From assembly GCA_937872385.1 (NCBI GenBank), contig CALMSO010000042.1, forward strand, positions 1 to 44,521: a stretch of DNA of 44,521 bases, written 5' to 3'. Below the pieces are notes generated by a model. The model had not been told where the DNA came from, did no database searches, and saw nothing but the letters and a program-made list of their open reading frames with translations. The translations under genes and the position numbers were made by a program. This document shows, piece after piece, positions 43,062 to 44,521 of this stretch; positions within the stretch are counted from its first letter, which is position 1; each line of letters begins with the position of its first letter. Origin of the DNA: an uncultured Saprospiraceae bacterium (lineage in GTDB: Bacteria > Bacteroidota > Bacteroidia > Chitinophagales > Saprospiraceae).

Positions 43062-43748
43062 TCACACCACCACCTCACTAAAATCCCTTGCGGTCGGGTG
43101 CTCGTTGCCAAAGGTCGTGCCGGGTCTTACCAATTGTAACGTTCGCATTCCGGCGGCCCGAGCCGCGTCCAATTCTTCCACCACATCCGATAAAAAAAGG
43201 ATTTGCGCAGGTGGCAATTGTAGTGCTGCCGCAATGTTTGTATAGGAAGTTGCTGCACGTTTGTGCCCCATGCCGGTATCGAAATAATGATCGAACAGAT
43301 GATTCAAATCACCGAAAACACTGTGTCCGAAGAGCAAGCGCTGCGCCGCCACCGACCCAGAAGAGTATATCCCAATGCCCAAGCCTTGCGCGCGCCAAGC
43401 GGTGAGCTGCGGTACCACATCCGGATAAACGTGCCCCTGGAAGCCGCCAGTTTCGTAACCGGCCTGCCAGATCAATCCTTGCAGTTGCTTCAGCGCAGGG
43501 TGTTTGCGGTCCTGGCGAATCCATTCGAGTAAAGCAGCGATGCACTGTTCGAGGTCTGCCACTTCGATTTGTTGCTCCGCGCGGAGGGTCTGCTCCACAT
43601 CGCCGACGCAGGCCGCTACGGTCGGCTCGGCTGCATGGGCGCGCACGAATGCCGGCAATTTTTGTTCCGAATAGGGAAACAAAATCTTGTGCACGAAAGC
43701 AATATCCGTCGTGGTGCCTTCAATGTCCGTGAGGATGTATTTAATCAT
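43062..43748 (-). CDS. mtnC: Enolase-phosphatase E1 (methionine salvage)
   Basis: Start is set at ATG 43748 (MIKYILTDIEGTTTD), giving 228 residues. It is a haloacid-dehalogenase-type enzyme with the E1 signature DIEGTTTD (Asp8, Glu10), IYSSGSVAAQRLLFG and the motif III/IV region GHKRAATSYTNIAAAL and ILFLSDVVEELDAA. It enolises and dephosphorylates 2,3-diketo-5-methylthiopentyl-1-phosphate to the acireductone, which is the substrate of the dioxygenase encoded 56 bp upstream. The length agrees with the family. Confidence 0.94.
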   Translation of the reverse strand: MIKYILTDIEGTTTDIAFVHKILFPYSEQKLPAFVRAHAAEPTVAACVGDVEQTLRAEQQIEVADLEQCIAALLEWIRQDRKHPALKQLQGLIWQAGYETGGFQGHVYPDVVPQLTAWRAQGLGIGIYSSGSVAAQRLLFGHSVFGDLNHLFDHYFDTGMGHKRAATSYTNIAAALQLPPAQILFLSDVVEELDAARAAGMRTLQLVRPGTTFGNEHPTARDFSEVVV

Positions 43749-43804
43749 AAGCAGATTTAGGAGCGACCGCCAAAACCGATGTACTGCCTTCGATTGCTTG
43801 GGTT

Positions 43805-44350
43805 TCAAGCATTGGTCAGCGGCACCCGACCGTTGTACTCGGCATCCACGCCACTTTCGGTGTAATGCGGCACCCAACCCGATTGGTCAATGAACACGCG
43901 AATGGCCTTGACGCGGTTTTTCGGCCCCAGGTCAAACCAATGGCGCGTATTGGCTGGCACCGACAGCAGGTCGCCGGCTTGGCAGGTTACGCAAAAAACA
44001 GCTTCCTCGCCGCCGAGATTGAACCAAAACATCCCTTCGCCATCTACAAAGAAACGCACCTCATCCTCGGTGTGGGTATGCTCGGTGAGAAATTTATTGC
44101 GCAAAGCCTCTAAATTAGGCGTTTCGGGATGCACATTGATAACGTCTGCCGTTTGGTAACCGTTCGCCTCCATGTAGGGCTTGAGCTTGTAAGCATAAGC
44201 ATTGAGTATCGTGTCCTGGTCGGCATCATCCGCTAAGGGCACAGCAGCCTCCCATTGCTCGTAAATAACGCCGCGCGCGTTTAGAAACTGTCGGATTTCA
44301 GCCGCATCGTGCAGCACCGTGTTTTGGTCGGGAATAGTTAGAAATGCCAT
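43805..44350 (-). CDS. mtnD: Acireductone dioxygenase (methionine salvage)
   Basis: The 181-residue cupin has all four metal ligands: His91, His93 and Glu97 in EHTHTEDEVRFF, and His137 in NTRHWFDLG. It converts acireductone and oxygen to the keto acid precursor of methionine plus formate (iron form) or an off-pathway product with CO (nickel form). It forms an operon with mtnC downstream. The other salvage genes are not in the window; mtnB could lie beyond the right edge or elsewhere. Confidence 0.95.
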   Translation of the reverse strand: MAFLTIPDQNTVLHDAAEIRQFLNARGVIYEQWEAAVPLADDADQDTILNAYAYKLKPYMEANGYQTADVINVHPETPNLEALRNKFLTEHTHTEDEVRFFVDGEGMFWFNLGGEEAVFCVTCQAGDLLSVPANTRHWFDLGPKNRVKAIRVFIDQSGWVPHYTESGVDAEYNGRVPLTNA

Positions 44351-44480
44351 ATTTTATAAATTATTTTACTACTAAATGTAAATAATGGGACATTACTATT
44401 TTATTAATATTATGCGTTTGCAAAAAATCATGTAAAATTTACCACCCCAGCTTTACATCATAATTGGGTAGTGTTTTAAA

Positions 44481-44521
44481 ATGTATGCTGCTATGAAAAG
44501 TCGCAATGAGTATATAGATTT
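44481..44521 (+). CDS. Possible start of a gene continuing past the right edge
   Basis: An open frame runs from ATG 44481, with a second in-frame ATG at 44493 (MKSRNEYID), to the window end. Only 13 codons are visible and no homologue can be recognised. It would be divergent from mtnD. Confidence 0.2.
   Translation, partial: MYAAMKSRNEYID

Overview
The window looks like chromosomal DNA of a Bacteroidota bacterium, most likely a Saprospirales-type member. The reasons are carboxypeptidase-regulatory-domain TonB receptors, a PorV/PorQ-type barrel next to a giant surface protein (type IX secretion setting), promoters with the Bacteroidota -7 form TAnnTTTG, and the near absence of Shine-Dalgarno sequences. 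No rRNA, tRNA, CRISPR array or complete insertion sequence was seen.

Layout. 1-1700 (minus): the 5' part of a restriction-modification locus, with a small N6-methylase-like protein, a GxxExxY protein apparently inserted between the methylase genes, and an Eco57I-type methylase cut by the window edge. 1912-5157 (minus): a class-3 aldehyde dehydrogenase and a GMC alcohol oxidoreductase. 5332-15550 (minus): a probable eight-gene unit encoding an ABC-type tripartite efflux system (adaptor, TolC-like channel, ATPase, two MacB/FtsX-type permeases), a secreted esterase lying between the permeases, and an NtrC-type response regulator with its histidine kinase. A sigma-54-like promoter and an upstream dyad precede it. 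15745-16500 (plus): an EI24-type membrane protein.

16569-22106 is a probable zinc-homeostasis locus: a ZnuD-like TonB receptor with a lipoprotein on the minus strand and, divergently, a Zur-type Fur regulator, a His-rich lipoprotein, a MerC-domain protein and a DUF3299 lipoprotein. The same 15-17 bp palindrome sits on the promoters of the receptor and merC genes. 22307-24436 is a three-gene cassette (small secreted protein, single-TM protein, HTTM/SdpB-like membrane protein) that could be an uncharacterised Sdp-like system; a degenerate copy of the zinc-locus palindrome precedes it.

24545-30304 (plus) holds housekeeping-type genes: a zincless Fpg/Nei glycosylase, a PNPOx-like flavoprotein, an esterase with an N-terminal carbohydrate-binding-like domain, leucyl aminopeptidase and an ATP-grasp protein. 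30519-39531 (minus) is a large-receptor / giant surface protein / PorV-like triad. 39845-42869 holds a secreted NTF2-like protein, an M42 aminopeptidase and a second ATP-grasp protein. 43062-44350 (minus) carries the methionine-salvage genes mtnD and mtnC.

The intergenic DNA is itself unusual. Several short modules (17-32 bp) recur between unrelated genes, and G-rich/C-rich arrays matching the G-quadruplex pattern sit directly against coding sequences. Starts of several genes were moved downstream from the longest possible frame because signal peptides or family N-termini, and in one case an operator, show where translation begins.
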